Source: Enterocloster aldenensis
GTDB lineage: Bacteria > Bacillota > Clostridia > Lachnospirales > Lachnospiraceae
Assembly: GCF_003434055.1 (NCBI RefSeq)
Contig: NZ_QVEX01000002.1
Coordinates: 62,470 to 126,469 of the forward strand
DNA: 64,000 nucleotides
Reading direction: 5' to 3'
The notes under the pieces were generated by a model. That model made no database searches, was not told the origin of the DNA, and was given only the letters and a program-made list of their open reading frames with translations. Shown piece by piece: positions 16,287 to 26,012 of this stretch (positions are counted from its first letter, which is position 1; each line of letters starts with the position of its first letter). Position numbers and translations under genes: made by a program.

Positions 16287-16991
16287 TTAAAAGATGCAGG
16301 CAAAAAGCACACCCACAATCATGGCAATGGTGGCGCTCCAGTTGGATACCCATTTGGCTTTGCGTTTTTTGTTCCAGGCAGTGAGCAGCCATATGGTCAG
16401 AGCCCCGCCCAGGACCGCAAAGATGGACTTATTGCTCATATCCACCGGGTACATTTTGTTGAAGGTCAGGCTGCAGTAACATCCCAGTGTCGCCGCAGCA
16501 GTGATGATTGGCAATGCCTTCGGATTGCCCCCGGCCATCCTGGTCCGAAGCCCGTCAATCTTGTGTGTAAACAGGCCTGACACAATAATCCATCCAACGC
16601 TGCCCAGGACCATGGCCCATACGCCATTGGCAAAGGCTTCTGCCGTCATGGAGGACTGTTCAAAGGCCACTCCCACAGCCTGGGCGCCTACATCCGCGGA
16701 AGTCATCTCAAACATGACCGCTCCGATGTAGGACAGACGCATCCATGCAATCGGCGCGCCCATCATGACCATCAGGGATACCATTCCCGCCAGGATGGAC
16801 ACGGAAGGCCCCACTGAAGCCGACGCACTGGCAATTACCGCGCTCTTAATCTGTTCCTCTTTCACACCCATGCGCTTTCCGTCCTTTAATGACCGCCTAA
16901 GGAGCAGAAAAACCTGCGCTGCCAGGACTGCCATGGGAATGGCAACCGCAAACCACATCCAACCACTGTTTGCAATGCTGAGATAATCCAT
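16287..16991 (-). CDS. DUF5058 family membrane protein (putative transporter subunit)
   Basis: 234 residues, about six membrane spans, with conserved-looking polar segments within the membrane (SASASVGPSVSILAGMVSLM; GAPIAWMRLSYIGA). I recognise it as DUF5058, a family without a proven role. First gene of the operon that continues through the partner protein and the M20 amidohydrolase. Start ATG 16991 after AAGGGG. A promoter with a palindrome at its transcription start lies upstream (17022-17079). Confidence 0.75.
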   Translation of the reverse strand: MDYLSIANSGWMWFAVAIPMAVLAAQVFLLLRRSLKDGKRMGVKEEQIKSAVIASASASVGPSVSILAGMVSLMVMMGAPIAWMRLSYIGAVMFEMTSADVGAQAVGVAFEQSSMTAEAFANGVWAMVLGSVGWIIVSGLFTHKIDGLRTRMAGGNPKALPIITAAATLGCYCSLTFNKMYPVDMSNKSIFAVLGGALTIWLLTAWNKKRKAKWVSNWSATIAMIVGVLFACIF

Positions 16992-17021
16992 TTACACATT
17001 TCCCCTTCCTCTACTGTTTTT

Positions 17022-17079
17022 TAAATCATCACTGATGATTTATTAATTTCATTATAACTACAACTTCACAAAAAAGCAA
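17022..17079 (-). promoter_or_regulatory. Promoter of DUF5058/M20 operon with palindrome at the start site
   Basis: On the minus strand TTGCTT (17079-17074), a 17-bp spacer and TATAAT (17056-17051) form a good sigma-A promoter. Immediately downstream, 17022-17042 is a 9-bp inverted repeat TAAATCATC-ACT-GATGATTTA, at about +2 to +22. This is a classic repressor position, though it could also act as a 5' RNA hairpin. Confidence 0.65.
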
Positions 17080-17210
17080 CAGAATTTTTATATATTTTTT
17101 ATTTTCCCTCTGCTCTCATGTAATTCTTGCTGCATCCTCTAACTGACCGTGCAGTCCCGCACAATATTGCGGGCCAGATTCCATCCAATTCTTAATTTTC
17201 AATGAATATC

Positions 17211-17240
17211 TTGGACATTTCCCCCATTTTACAGTACAAT
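17211..17240 (+). promoter_or_regulatory. Sigma-A promoter of the cell-wall-binding protein gene
   Basis: TTGGAC (17211-17216), 18-bp spacer, TACAAT (17235-17240), about 30 bp before the ribosome site. Confidence 0.6.
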
Positions 17241-17271
17241 GATAATAACTCGTAAGAAGGAGGTAAATGCC

Positions 17272-18210
17272 ATGAAAAAAAGGACATTTTTACTGGTCTT
17301 TCTCACAGCCATCCTGTCCTTGGGCATCTTCATACCGGCTTATGGCGAAGAAACCCTTATTACTTCTGTTCCCTTATCCTTTTCCTGGGATAAGGTGCCC
17401 AAAGCCGGAGACCTGGTAGGAGAGGTCTATGCCAATACCACCAGCAGACAGTTTACAGTGGAAGGGACTTCCTATTATAAAAGAGATGATACGTGGGTTT
17501 TCGGTGAACGTCCGGTTGTGGAAGTAGCATTATCTGCCAAGAGCGGTTACCGTTTTACAAGTAACAGCAGGAAGTATTTTTCCCTCTTTGGATGCGGAGC
17601 GCAGTTTAAAAAGGCCACCATGGATTCTGACGGCAACTCACTTGTGCTTCAGGTTACATTCCCCACCCTGGACAGCATGCTCCCGGCTTCCACTGCCGTT
17701 AGCTGGAGCAACAGCAACGCTGTGTGGGACGAGGTGGAGGGTTCCAAAAGCTATGAAGTCCAGCTTTACCGGAACAACCGCCTGATGTCAACGGTCAAGG
17801 CCAAACATGACCGCTTTGATTTCCGTTCCTACATCAATATGGAAGGTGACTATACATTCTGCGTCAGGGCATACGGCACATACAAATCACAGGCAGGCCC
17901 CTGGTCTGAGCGGTCAGAGCCATATACCGTCACCAAGGAAGATGCCTGGTATTTTGATAACGGGACATGGAAGAGGGACCGGATTGGACGCCGCTACGTC
18001 TATAAGAACAATGCATATCCCACCAACACATGGCGGTGCATCGATAATAAGTGGTATTATTTTAACTATGACGGATATGTACAGACCAACTGCTATATCA
18101 AGTCAACCGAGCTTGATTTTTATTACTGGCTTGGCCCAACCGGGGCATGGGACACGGACAAGGACACCTTTCACCCGGATATTACAAAGTATGAGATTAT
18201 TAAAGAATGA
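17272..18210 (+). CDS. Secreted protein with choline-binding-type cell-wall repeats
   Basis: 312 residues from ATG 17272, which has a GGAGGT ribosome site. A Sec signal peptide (KKR, hydrophobic core, cleavage near PAYGEE) directs export. The middle (about 150-230) looks like a fibronectin-III-type module (VSWSNSNAVWDEVEGSKSYE...; GPWSERSEPYTV). The last ~75 residues carry aromatic repeats (AWYFDNGTWKRD; NKWYYFNYDGYVQTN; YYWLGPTGAWDTD) of the choline-binding/glucan-binding kind that hold proteins on the cell wall. No catalytic domain is recognisable, so it is probably a surface-associated adhesin or structural protein. It has its own promoter and terminator. Confidence 0.82.
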   Translation: MKKRTFLLVFLTAILSLGIFIPAYGEETLITSVPLSFSWDKVPKAGDLVGEVYANTTSRQFTVEGTSYYKRDDTWVFGERPVVEVALSAKSGYRFTSNSRKYFSLFGCGAQFKKATMDSDGNSLVLQVTFPTLDSMLPASTAVSWSNSNAVWDEVEGSKSYEVQLYRNNRLMSTVKAKHDRFDFRSYINMEGDYTFCVRAYGTYKSQAGPWSERSEPYTVTKEDAWYFDNGTWKRDRIGRRYVYKNNAYPTNTWRCIDNKWYYFNYDGYVQTNCYIKSTELDFYYWLGPTGAWDTDKDTFHPDITKYEIIKE

Positions 18211-18251
18211 CGACTGCCAAGCGTAACGCATGTAAGGCATTTTACAGAAGA

Positions 18252-18295
18252 CAGCCAGGAACATCCTGTTTTTAAGGAATTTCCTGGCTGCTTTT
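18252..18295 (+). terminator. Rho-independent terminator of the cell-wall-binding protein gene
   Basis: Perfect 10-bp stem CAGCCAGGAA (18252-18261) with TTCCTGGCTG (18281-18290), followed by CTTTTATATT. Confidence 0.8.
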
Positions 18296-18307
18296 ATATT
18301 TCTGCTT

Positions 18308-20242
18308 TTATTTTACTGCTGCCTTTAGGAACCCCTCCATCTCGTCCCCGGGCAGCGGCTTTGAATAATAATACCCCTGGATCTGCTCCACGCCCAAATC
18401 AATGACCATCTGCTTCTGCTCTTCTGTCTCCACGCCCTCTGCCACAACCGACATGCCCAGATCATTAAAGGCATGGACCATGTGTCTCATGGTCAATTCG
18501 GATTTCCTGTTGTCCATGGATGCCTGGACAAAACTCTTGTCCAGCTTGACCGTGCCAAAGGGAATGCGGATTACCGTTGCAATATTGGAATAACCGGTCC
18601 CAAAATCATCCAGCCCCATCCTGATTCCATGTTTCTTCATCTCTATGGCAAAATCCGTCACCACCTGCGGATTCTCCGCCAGGGTGCTTTCCGTAAACTC
18701 AATCTTCACAGCACCCATGGGCGTCCCATTGCGTTTTATGATGTCCAGCACCTTTTGCGCCAGATCCGGCTGTGAGAACTGGATGGCGGAAAAGTTGACA
18801 TGGATGGCTTCTATGGGGATTCCCTTTTCCAACAGATGGTTAATATACCTGCACACCGTCTCCAGGATCACATAGGTAAGGTCAATGATAAGGCCTGTCT
18901 CCTCTGCAATGGGAATGAATTCAGACGGATAAACAGGGCCGATCGGCGTATGGTTCATCCGCATCAGGGATTCGGCAAACCTGAAGTCCCCGGTATCCAC
19001 GGAATAAATGGGCTGATAGTACAGCTCTACCTTTTTTTCAGACAGCTGCTCCTTTAATACCTGGATGATCTGCTTCCTGCGCTCCAGCTTGCCAAGCATC
19101 TCCTGGTCACAGTAGAGTACCTGGCCGTACCACCCTGTCTTTGCCTGGTACACCGCATATTCAATGGCGCTGACCGCTGATTCCAGGGTATTCACATACC
19201 CGGAGCGCCGGATGATCCCAATGACCGCAGGAAGGATGAATTGATAATCCCTGTTCTGCCAGGGCAGTGCCATGCGGGCCTGTATATCCTCCACACATTT
19301 GGACACACGGCTGTCAACCCCCTCCTTGTCATCGGCAAACAAAAGCGCAAACTCATCACCGCTGAAGCGGTACACATTGCCCCGGGGCCCAATCCCGCAC
19401 AGGAACCCGCACACTTCCTTCAGGAACTCATCCCCTCCGTGCTGTCCGCATACATTGTTGACCTGGCGGAAATCCCGGATGGAGACAACCATAAGCACAA
19501 AATCTTTCTCCGGATGCTTTTTTAACATCAGGTCCAGCATATTGAGAAGTTCCTGACGGTTGGGTACATTGGTCAGATAATCCAGGGAAATCTGGCGGTT
19601 CTGCAGATGGAGGTAAATGATGAGCAGGGCGCAGGTTGCGGCTGAACCTGAAAGGATGATTTCAGGATAGAACTGCTGGAACAGGATGACCAGCACGGCC
19701 AGGACCGGAAATGCGGCCAGTATATGATAAATCTGCCTGTCAATATAAATCCTGTTCCTGACAGCCACCAGGATGCAGCCCAGGCAATAGGCATAAAAGA
19801 CAAAGTATGTAAGGAAAATGCAGCTCCCCTGCACATAATCCCCCTCAATTATATCGAACATACACCTGTTAAAGGGGTTTGACAGGACCAGTCCTGCATA
19901 GAACACTGCCGGTATGACCCCTGCCAGGACCATGGGTTTTAGCTGCGGCCTCTCCTCATAGATAATGGACACAACATAAAGATAATACACCAGACCCATG
20001 AGCGGGGTCAGGATAAAATAAACAGTGGTAACAGCCCAGGTCATCAGTACCGGCACCCGGACATAGTGGTAGAGCATGAACGTGGAAAGGATGTTGCTCG
20101 TCATGGCTGCAAAGGTTACGGTAAGACAGCCCTGGAACATCCGGTTCTTAAGACTTGGAAGATGGCTTCCTTTCCGTGAATATACCCATATGATTCCCAG
20201 GATAACTAATGATATTGATTCAGGAGCTATATTCCACCTCAC
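18308..20242 (-). CDS. Membrane GGDEF-EAL cyclic-di-GMP protein
   Basis: About 644 residues. The N-terminal ~210 residues contain seven to eight hydrophobic helices. Then comes a GGDEF domain in which the signature reads SGDEF (YRFSGDEFALLF), usually compatible with cyclase activity. A C-terminal EAL domain follows in which the signature reads ESL (FAESLMRM), with the other phosphodiesterase residues kept: NFSAIQF, KIEFTES, GLDDFGTGYSN, KLDKSFV, VAEGVETEEQ. Both synthesis and breakdown of c-di-GMP are possible. No ATG starts the frame; GTG 20242 has an AGGTGGGG ribosome site, and GTG 20251 is the alternative. Single gene, divergent from hppA. Confidence 0.87.
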   Translation of the reverse strand: MRWNIAPESISLVILGIIWVYSRKGSHLPSLKNRMFQGCLTVTFAAMTSNILSTFMLYHYVRVPVLMTWAVTTVYFILTPLMGLVYYLYVVSIIYEERPQLKPMVLAGVIPAVFYAGLVLSNPFNRCMFDIIEGDYVQGSCIFLTYFVFYAYCLGCILVAVRNRIYIDRQIYHILAAFPVLAVLVILFQQFYPEIILSGSAATCALLIIYLHLQNRQISLDYLTNVPNRQELLNMLDLMLKKHPEKDFVLMVVSIRDFRQVNNVCGQHGGDEFLKEVCGFLCGIGPRGNVYRFSGDEFALLFADDKEGVDSRVSKCVEDIQARMALPWQNRDYQFILPAVIGIIRRSGYVNTLESAVSAIEYAVYQAKTGWYGQVLYCDQEMLGKLERRKQIIQVLKEQLSEKKVELYYQPIYSVDTGDFRFAESLMRMNHTPIGPVYPSEFIPIAEETGLIIDLTYVILETVCRYINHLLEKGIPIEAIHVNFSAIQFSQPDLAQKVLDIIKRNGTPMGAVKIEFTESTLAENPQVVTDFAIEMKKHGIRMGLDDFGTGYSNIATVIRIPFGTVKLDKSFVQASMDNRKSELTMRHMVHAFNDLGMSVVAEGVETEEQKQMVIDLGVEQIQGYYYSKPLPGDEMEGFLKAAVK

Positions 20243-20389
20243 TGTCCCCACCTGCCGTTTCCCATTTTTGCGTTCCTTTTATGTTCTATCATATACCCAA
20301 ATTACATTTACAGCAATATCCAATTTGAAAAGAATATTTTGTAATATATTTCCGTTTGCAATATTTTTTAGATATTCTAAAAGTTTTTG

Positions 20390-20418
20390 TTGATAATTTC
20401 TACTATATTTGTTACAAT
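20390..20418 (+). promoter_or_regulatory. Sigma-A promoter of the membrane pyrophosphatase gene
   Basis: TTGATA (20390-20395), 17-bp spacer, TACAAT (20413-20418), ~47 bp before the start codon. Confidence 0.7.
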
Positions 20419-20464
20419 TCATGGAGAGGCAATCTACAATATCAACAAAAATCAGGAGGGTATT

Positions 20465-22447
20465 ATGAAACAAATGTTATTTTTAGTCCCATTGGTAGGT
20501 CTTGCAGGCCTGTTGTTTGCTGTCTTTCTAAGGCTTTATGTAATCAGACAGGACCCGGGCAATGACAAAATGAGGGAGATTGCAGATGCAATCGCAGAAG
20601 GCGCAAGAGCCTTCCTCACATCTGAATACCGTATACTTATTGTCTTTGTTGCCATATTATTTGTTGTAATCGGGCTTGGGACCCGCAGCTGGGTAACCGC
20701 CGGATGTTTCCTGGTTGGAAGTATTTTCTCCACCACTGCCGGTTATCTGGGCATGAGCGCGGCTATCCGCGCCAACTGCCGCACCGCCAACGCGGCCCGT
20801 ACCTCCGGTATGCGCCAGGCCCTGTCCCTTGCATTTTCCGGCGGCAGTGTCATGGGTATGGCCGTGGTTGGCCTTGGCCTGATGGGCGTGGGCGCGCTTT
20901 ATATCATCACCAGGGATGTGTCCGTCCTGTCCGGCTTCAGCCTGGGCGCGTCCTCCATTGCCCTGTTTGCCCGTGTGGGCGGGGGTATCTATACAAAGGC
21001 AGCCGACGTGGGCGCTGACCTGGTGGGTAAGGTAGAGGCAGGCATCCCTGAGGACGACCCCCGCAACCCGGCTGTCATTGCTGACAATGTAGGCGACAAC
21101 GTAGGGGATGTGGCAGGCATGGGTGCGGATCTGTTTGAGTCCTATGTGGGTTCCCTTATCTCTGCCCTGACCCTTGGGCTTGTATTTTATCAGGAAGCCG
21201 GCATCCTGTTCCCGCTGCTGCTTTCTGCATCCGGCATCGTGGCTTCCATCATAGGCGCGCTGCTGGTTAAGGCCATCGGCAACACCGACCCCCACAAGGC
21301 GTTAAAAACCGGGGAATACAGTGCAACCGCGCTGGTGGTCATCAGCGCCCTTGTCCTCAGCCGCACCTTTTTCGGCAATTATCTTGCGGCCCTGACCATT
21401 ATCACAGGCCTGTTTGTAGGCGTCATCATCGGATTTGTCACGGAAATCTACACCTCCGGCGATTACCGTTTTGTAAAAAAGGTGGCCGCGCAGTCCGAAA
21501 CCGGCTCAGCCACCACCATCATCAGCGGCCTTGCAGTAGGCATGCAGTCAACGGCCATCCCCATCCTTCTGGTATGTATCGGCATCCTTATATCCAACCG
21601 GCTTATGGGACTTTACGGAATTGCCCTGGCAGCTGTGGGAATGCTTTCCACCACCGGGATCACGGTTGCCATTGACGCCTACGGCCCCATTGCTGACAAT
21701 GCGGGCGGGATTGCGGAAATGGCCGGCCTGGACAAATCCGTGCGTGAAATCACCGATAAGCTGGATTCCGTGGGCAACACCACTGCTGCCATCGGCAAGG
21801 GCTTTGCCATCGGCTCCGCCGCACTGACCGCCCTGGCCCTGTTTGTGTCCTATGCGGAGGCAGTAAAGCTTAGCACCATTGATATCCTGAACGCCCATGT
21901 CATCATCGGCCTGTTCATCGGAGGCATGCTCACCTTCCTTTTCTCTGCCATGACCATGGAGTCTGTTTCCAAGGCAGCCCATCAGATGATTGAAGAAGTA
22001 CGCCGTCAGTTCAGGGAGGATTCAGGAATCCTGAAAGGGACATCCAGGCCGGATTACGCTTCCTGCGTATCCATCTCCACCAACGCGGCCTTAAAGGAAA
22101 TGTTCCTGCCCGGTCTCATGGCAGTGCTGGCGCCCCTGGCCACCGGACTGATTCTTGGCCCGGACGCCCTTGGCGGCCTGCTTACCGGCGCCCTTGTGAC
22201 CGGTGTCCTGATGGCAATCTTCATGTCCAACTCAGGCGGCGCCTGGGATAATGCAAAAAAATACATCGAGGAAGGCAACCATGGCGGAAAAGGCAGCACG
22301 GCCCACAAGGCAGCCGTGGTTGGCGATACGGTAGGCGATCCCTTTAAGGACACCTCAGGACCTTCCATCAACATTCTGATTAAACTTATGACCATTGTAT
22401 CCCTTGTATTTGCCCCGCTGTTCCTGCAGTACGGAGGCTTACTCTGA
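20465..22447 (+). CDS. hppA: Ion-pumping membrane pyrophosphatase (K+-dependent type)
   Basis: 660 residues with about 16 membrane spans. It couples pyrophosphate hydrolysis to export of Na+ and/or H+. The PPi/Mg-binding block [21 protein letters not shown] (interrupted here as family motif), [13 protein letters not shown] and the C-terminal [15 protein letters not shown] are intact. The segment GNTTAA has alanine where K+-independent enzymes carry lysine (GNTTKA), so it belongs to the K+-dependent group, many of which pump Na+. The start is ATG 20465 after AGGAGGG rather than the upstream ATG 20387. Single gene. Confidence 0.95.
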   Translation: MKQMLFLVPLVGLAGLLFAVFLRLYVIRQDPGNDKMREIADAIAEGARAFLTSEYRILIVFVAILFVVIGLGTRSWVTAGCFLVGSIFSTTAGYLGMSAAIRANCRTANAARTSGMRQALSLAFSGGSVMGMAVVGLGLMGVGALYIITRDVSVLSGFSLGASSIALFARVGGGIYTKAADVGADLVGKVEAGIPEDDPRNPAVIADNVGDNVGDVAGMGADLFESYVGSLISALTLGLVFYQEAGILFPLLLSASGIVASIIGALLVKAIGNTDPHKALKTGEYSATALVVISALVLSRTFFGNYLAALTIITGLFVGVIIGFVTEIYTSGDYRFVKKVAAQSETGSATTIISGLAVGMQSTAIPILLVCIGILISNRLMGLYGIALAAVGMLSTTGITVAIDAYGPIADNAGGIAEMAGLDKSVREITDKLDSVGNTTAAIGKGFAIGSAALTALALFVSYAEAVKLSTIDILNAHVIIGLFIGGMLTFLFSAMTMESVSKAAHQMIEEVRRQFREDSGILKGTSRPDYASCVSISTNAALKEMFLPGLMAVLAPLATGLILGPDALGGLLTGALVTGVLMAIFMSNSGGAWDNAKKYIEEGNHGGKGSTAHKAAVVGDTVGDPFKDTSGPSINILIKLMTIVSLVFAPLFLQYGGLL

Positions 22448-22465
22448 TACGGATGCGCCACGGCA

Positions 22466-22502
22466 GAACGGGTTCCCGCCAGACAAAGGCAGGAACCCGT
22501 TC
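22466..22502. terminator. Stem-loop between convergent hppA and bgl operon
   Basis: Perfect 11-bp stem GAACGGGTTCC (22466-22476) with GGAACCCGTTC (22492-22502), 18 bp after the hppA stop. It lacks a good T-tract in either direction, so terminator function is likely but not certain. Confidence 0.5.
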
Positions 22503-22556
22503 ACTATTCCATGGTTTTTCAAACGAACCGATTTTATCCGGCAGTCAGGCGCCTCC

Positions 22557-23999
22557 TCATCCGCAATGACAACCAGGCTTTGAAAGATTTCCTCCGTTGG
22601 ATCCAATGGTTTCCTTAAACCAGTAAAAGGATTCCTTGGCATGGCGCGTCCCGCTTCCGCTTCCGTCATCATCCTGGTCCACATAGATGAAGCCATAGCG
22701 TTTCTTCATCTCCCCTGTGGTGGCGGAAACCAGGTCAATGGGGCCCCACATCAGATATCCGAAGCATTCCACGTCGTCCTCCTCCACGGCCAGCTTAAGC
22801 TGTTCCAGGTGGAGCCTCAGATACTCAATCCGGTAGCTGTCATCCACGGTCCCATCTTCCTTAAGTGTATCCACTGCGCCCAGGCCATTCTCAGTCACAA
22901 TCAGGGGCTTCCCGTATTTGCGGTACACTGCGTTCAGGAGATAGCGAAGGCCTTCCGGGTCAATGGCCCAGCCCCATCTGCTCTGCTTTAGATAAGGGTT
23001 CTGGATGCCCCCGAACAAGGTTTCCTCCCCGTCTTCCCCATCATGGTGGCCAACACTGGATGAGTAATAGTTAACGCCGATGAAATCAATGACGCCATTC
23101 TTAAAGCTTTCCGCGTCCTCCTCCACACCGTCTAAAAAAATGCCCATTTTCTCATATTCCTTCCGCTTATACCTGGGGAAACACCCCATGCACATGGCGT
23201 CCGCCTGATAAAAATCACGGTACATCTCCTGAAATGCCCGGAACGCGTTCCCCGGCCTGCAGTCATAGGCATACACGGGCTGAAGTCCGAATACACATCC
23301 AATCTGGTTTTCCGGGTCTATCCTGTGCCCCAGCTCCACCGCCTTTACGCCGGCCACCGTCATATTATAGCCTACGGTGGCCAGTGTCCTGGCCGGATCC
23401 TCCATTTCCGAGAACTTCAGTCCTGCTATCATGTAAGTGAATATATCTGAAGCCTGGGTGGCAGGGTCAATATGGTTCATCTCATTGAAGGTGACCCAGT
23501 ACCTTACTTTTCCCTTCAGGGCCTTAAACATGGTGCCGCAGTACCTGAGATAAAAATCAATGACCTTCCTGTTGGTCCAGGAGCCATACTCCGTCACCAG
23601 GTGATAGGGCAGTTCAAAATGGTACAGGGTAATGATTGGCTCAATCCCATGGCGGCGTAATTCATCCACCACATCCGTGTAATAGCGGATGCCTTCCTCA
23701 TTGGGTGTTTCTTCATCCCCCAGGGGATAAATCCTGGACCAGTCCACGGAAATGCGCAGGGCCTTAAAGCCCATCTGCGCAAACAGCCCGATGTCCTCCC
23801 TGTAACGGTGGTAAAAGTCAATCCCCTTGTGGGATGGATAATATTTTCCGTCCTCAATTTCCTTACAGATTTCCCTTGGCACTTCATGGGAGCCGCTGGT
23901 CACCAGGTCCATGATTGCGGTTCCCTTACCGCCCTCACGCCATGCTCCCTCACACTGGTGGGCAGCAATGCTGCCGCCCCATAAAAAGTCTTCCCTCAT
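22557..23999 (-). CDS. 6-phospho-beta-glucosidase, GH1
   Basis: 480 residues, full-length GH1. Acid/base glutamate in TFNEMNHID, nucleophile glutamate in LIVTENGLGAVD, N-terminal FLWGGSIAAHQCEGAW. The C-terminal KKRYGFIYVD carries the Lys/Tyr pair that binds the 6-phosphate. It hydrolyses phosphorylated beta-glucosides (cellobiose, arbutin, salicin type) delivered by the PTS protein encoded 25 bp upstream. ATG 23999 has a GAGGAG site; the earlier ATG at 24035 would lie inside the PTS gene without one. Last gene of the LicT-controlled operon. Confidence 0.95.
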   Translation of the reverse strand: MREDFLWGGSIAAHQCEGAWREGGKGTAIMDLVTSGSHEVPREICKEIEDGKYYPSHKGIDFYHRYREDIGLFAQMGFKALRISVDWSRIYPLGDEETPNEEGIRYYTDVVDELRRHGIEPIITLYHFELPYHLVTEYGSWTNRKVIDFYLRYCGTMFKALKGKVRYWVTFNEMNHIDPATQASDIFTYMIAGLKFSEMEDPARTLATVGYNMTVAGVKAVELGHRIDPENQIGCVFGLQPVYAYDCRPGNAFRAFQEMYRDFYQADAMCMGCFPRYKRKEYEKMGIFLDGVEEDAESFKNGVIDFIGVNYYSSSVGHHDGEDGEETLFGGIQNPYLKQSRWGWAIDPEGLRYLLNAVYRKYGKPLIVTENGLGAVDTLKEDGTVDDSYRIEYLRLHLEQLKLAVEEDDVECFGYLMWGPIDLVSATTGEMKKRYGFIYVDQDDDGSGSGTRHAKESFYWFKETIGSNGGNLSKPGCHCG

Positions 24000-24024
24000 C
24001 CTTATCTGCTCCTCTTTCTGTCTT

Positions 24025-26007
24025 TTAAAATACAACGCTCAGGCATTCTTCATCTAAACGGATGGTTTCACATACAGCCGGGATCACATCCAGGAACTGG
24101 GCCGTATTGGTGATGATGACCATGATGGTGGTATCATAACCTTCCGCCTCAATGGCTTTCATATCCGCTTCCACCAGCAGCTGTCCCCGCTCCACGCGCT
24201 GTCCCTGTTCAATGTGGGCCGTAAAATACTTACCGTCCAGCTGGACCGTGTCAATGCCGATATGGATCAGCAGCTCCACGCCGGAATCGGTTTTGATTCC
24301 AATGGCATGTTTGGTCGGGAACAGGCATGCCACCTGGCCGCTTACCGGCGCATGGACCTGATTGCAGGCCGGTTTTATGGCAATCCCCTTTCCCATGGCC
24401 CCGCTGGAAAATGCCATGTCCTTTACCTGGGACAGTTGGACCACCTGGCCTTTTGCCACAGCGCTTAAACACTCTTTGTGAAGGTTTTTGTTTTCCGCGG
24501 TTTTTACGTCCGTATCACCGGCGTCGGAACCCTCTGCTTTAGACCCCTCTGCGCCAGAACCGTCCGCACCGGCTCCTGCCGCACCAAAACCATCCGTGCC
24601 CATGCCGGCCGCCTGCGCCAAGCGGGCCTTCCCAAACCGGAACAAGGGCCTTCTTGTGTCCTGGGTCTCCCCCTCTGGCACGCAAAGGATGAAACCTGCA
24701 ATGGCCGCTGCCACGAATCCAATGATAACCGCAGCTATCATATAATAGAAGTTATTGAAATCATTGACGCCGATATAGGAAGGAAGTCCTGCCAGGCCCC
24801 AGGCCATGGTGTAGGTCTTAACCTCCATCAGGCCTGCAAACAGGCCTCCCAGGCCGCCGCCGATTATGACGGCCAGGAACGGACGGCGGTATTTTACGAA
24901 AGCGCCGAACACGGCCGGTTCCGTGCAGCCCAGGATTGCAGAGAAGCTTACGGTTCCGAACAGTTCCTTCTGTCTTGGGTCCTTGGAACGGAGGAAGTAT
25001 CCGAACATGGCTCCTCCCACCGCGATATCAGAGATGGTGCAGGCTGCCAGGAACAAGGGGTCATACCCCATTTCCGCCAGGAATGCCATGACAACCGGCA
25101 TGATGAAGTTTCCCGCACCCATCATGATCAGGAAGGGCTGGATGGCCGCGTAAAAAGCCACCACGCTCCAGTTGCCCAGTGTATTGGCCAGGAAGGTGCA
25201 CACAAAGCTGATTCCTTCGCCAATCCAGGTTCCGATGGGACCAAAGAACATCAGGGTAACAGGCAGGGTTATCACCAGTGTAAATACCGGAATCAGGAAA
25301 TACTGCAGAAGGTTCGGTATGATTTTCTTTAAAATCGCCTGCACATATCCCATGAACCATACTGCCAGCAGGATTGGGATAAAGGAACTGGAATAGGTTA
25401 TGGCCGGAAGCGGGATTCCAAACACGCTAAGGCCTTCCACCCCGTTTATGGAAGATGACAGCAGGGTTGCCGCCAATGCCACTGCAAGATAAGGGCTGGC
25501 ATTCAGCCGCTTGGCGCAGGCCATGGCCATGAATACGGGAAGGAAGAAGAACACGGCCCCCCGGATGGAATCCAGCACAATATAGGTGGGGCTGTCCGCC
25601 GACACCAGCCCGGTCAGGGATACCAGGGACAAAAGCCCGGCCAGCATGCCTGCCGCGATAATAGGCTCCAGCAACGGGGTCATGGATTCCGACACCAGGT
25701 CAAGAGCTGCCTTAAACGGGTTCTTCCTGCCCCCGGTCCGTGAATCCGGCGCCTGGCCGCTGATTCCCAGCATGGAAACCAGCTCCTCATGCACCTCTGA
25801 AACATGGGTGCCGATGATGATCTGGTATGCCACGTCATTGGAAACCACGTCAATGATCCCATCCATGGCTTTAATCTCTTCGGTCTGCGCCTTGCTCCTG
25901 TCCTTCAGCGTAAAACGGAGCCTTGTCATGCAGTGCACCACGGCGCTGATGTTATCCCTGCCGCCCACCAGGCGGATGATATTTTCATTCAATGTCTGAT
26001 ATTTCAT
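24025..26007 (-). CDS. Beta-glucoside PTS transporter, EIIBCA fusion (BglF/BglP type)
   Basis: 660 residues in the order IIB-IIC-IIA. IIB is at 1-90 with the phosphorylated cysteine in VVHCMTRLRF. IIC is at about 105-450 with ten hydrophobic segments. A long hydrophilic linker rich in Gly/Ala/Ser/Asp (AGADGSGAEGSKAEGSD) follows, then IIA (about 510-660) with the active histidine in LLIHIGIDTVQL. It imports and phosphorylates aryl- or disaccharide beta-glucosides. ATG 26007 is preceded by AAGGAG; it starts 5 bp after the licT stop. Confidence 0.95.
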   Translation of the reverse strand: MKYQTLNENIIRLVGGRDNISAVVHCMTRLRFTLKDRSKAQTEEIKAMDGIIDVVSNDVAYQIIIGTHVSEVHEELVSMLGISGQAPDSRTGGRKNPFKAALDLVSESMTPLLEPIIAAGMLAGLLSLVSLTGLVSADSPTYIVLDSIRGAVFFFLPVFMAMACAKRLNASPYLAVALAATLLSSSINGVEGLSVFGIPLPAITYSSSFIPILLAVWFMGYVQAILKKIIPNLLQYFLIPVFTLVITLPVTLMFFGPIGTWIGEGISFVCTFLANTLGNWSVVAFYAAIQPFLIMMGAGNFIMPVVMAFLAEMGYDPLFLAACTISDIAVGGAMFGYFLRSKDPRQKELFGTVSFSAILGCTEPAVFGAFVKYRRPFLAVIIGGGLGGLFAGLMEVKTYTMAWGLAGLPSYIGVNDFNNFYYMIAAVIIGFVAAAIAGFILCVPEGETQDTRRPLFRFGKARLAQAAGMGTDGFGAAGAGADGSGAEGSKAEGSDAGDTDVKTAENKNLHKECLSAVAKGQVVQLSQVKDMAFSSGAMGKGIAIKPACNQVHAPVSGQVACLFPTKHAIGIKTDSGVELLIHIGIDTVQLDGKYFTAHIEQGQRVERGQLLVEADMKAIEAEGYDTTIMVIITNTAQFLDVIPAVCETIRLDEECLSVVF

Positions 26008-26012
26008 CACTC

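Noticed and set aside
24478..25332. 284-residue plus-strand ORF
   Set aside because: Antisense to the PTS gene, with no ribosome site or recognisable domain.
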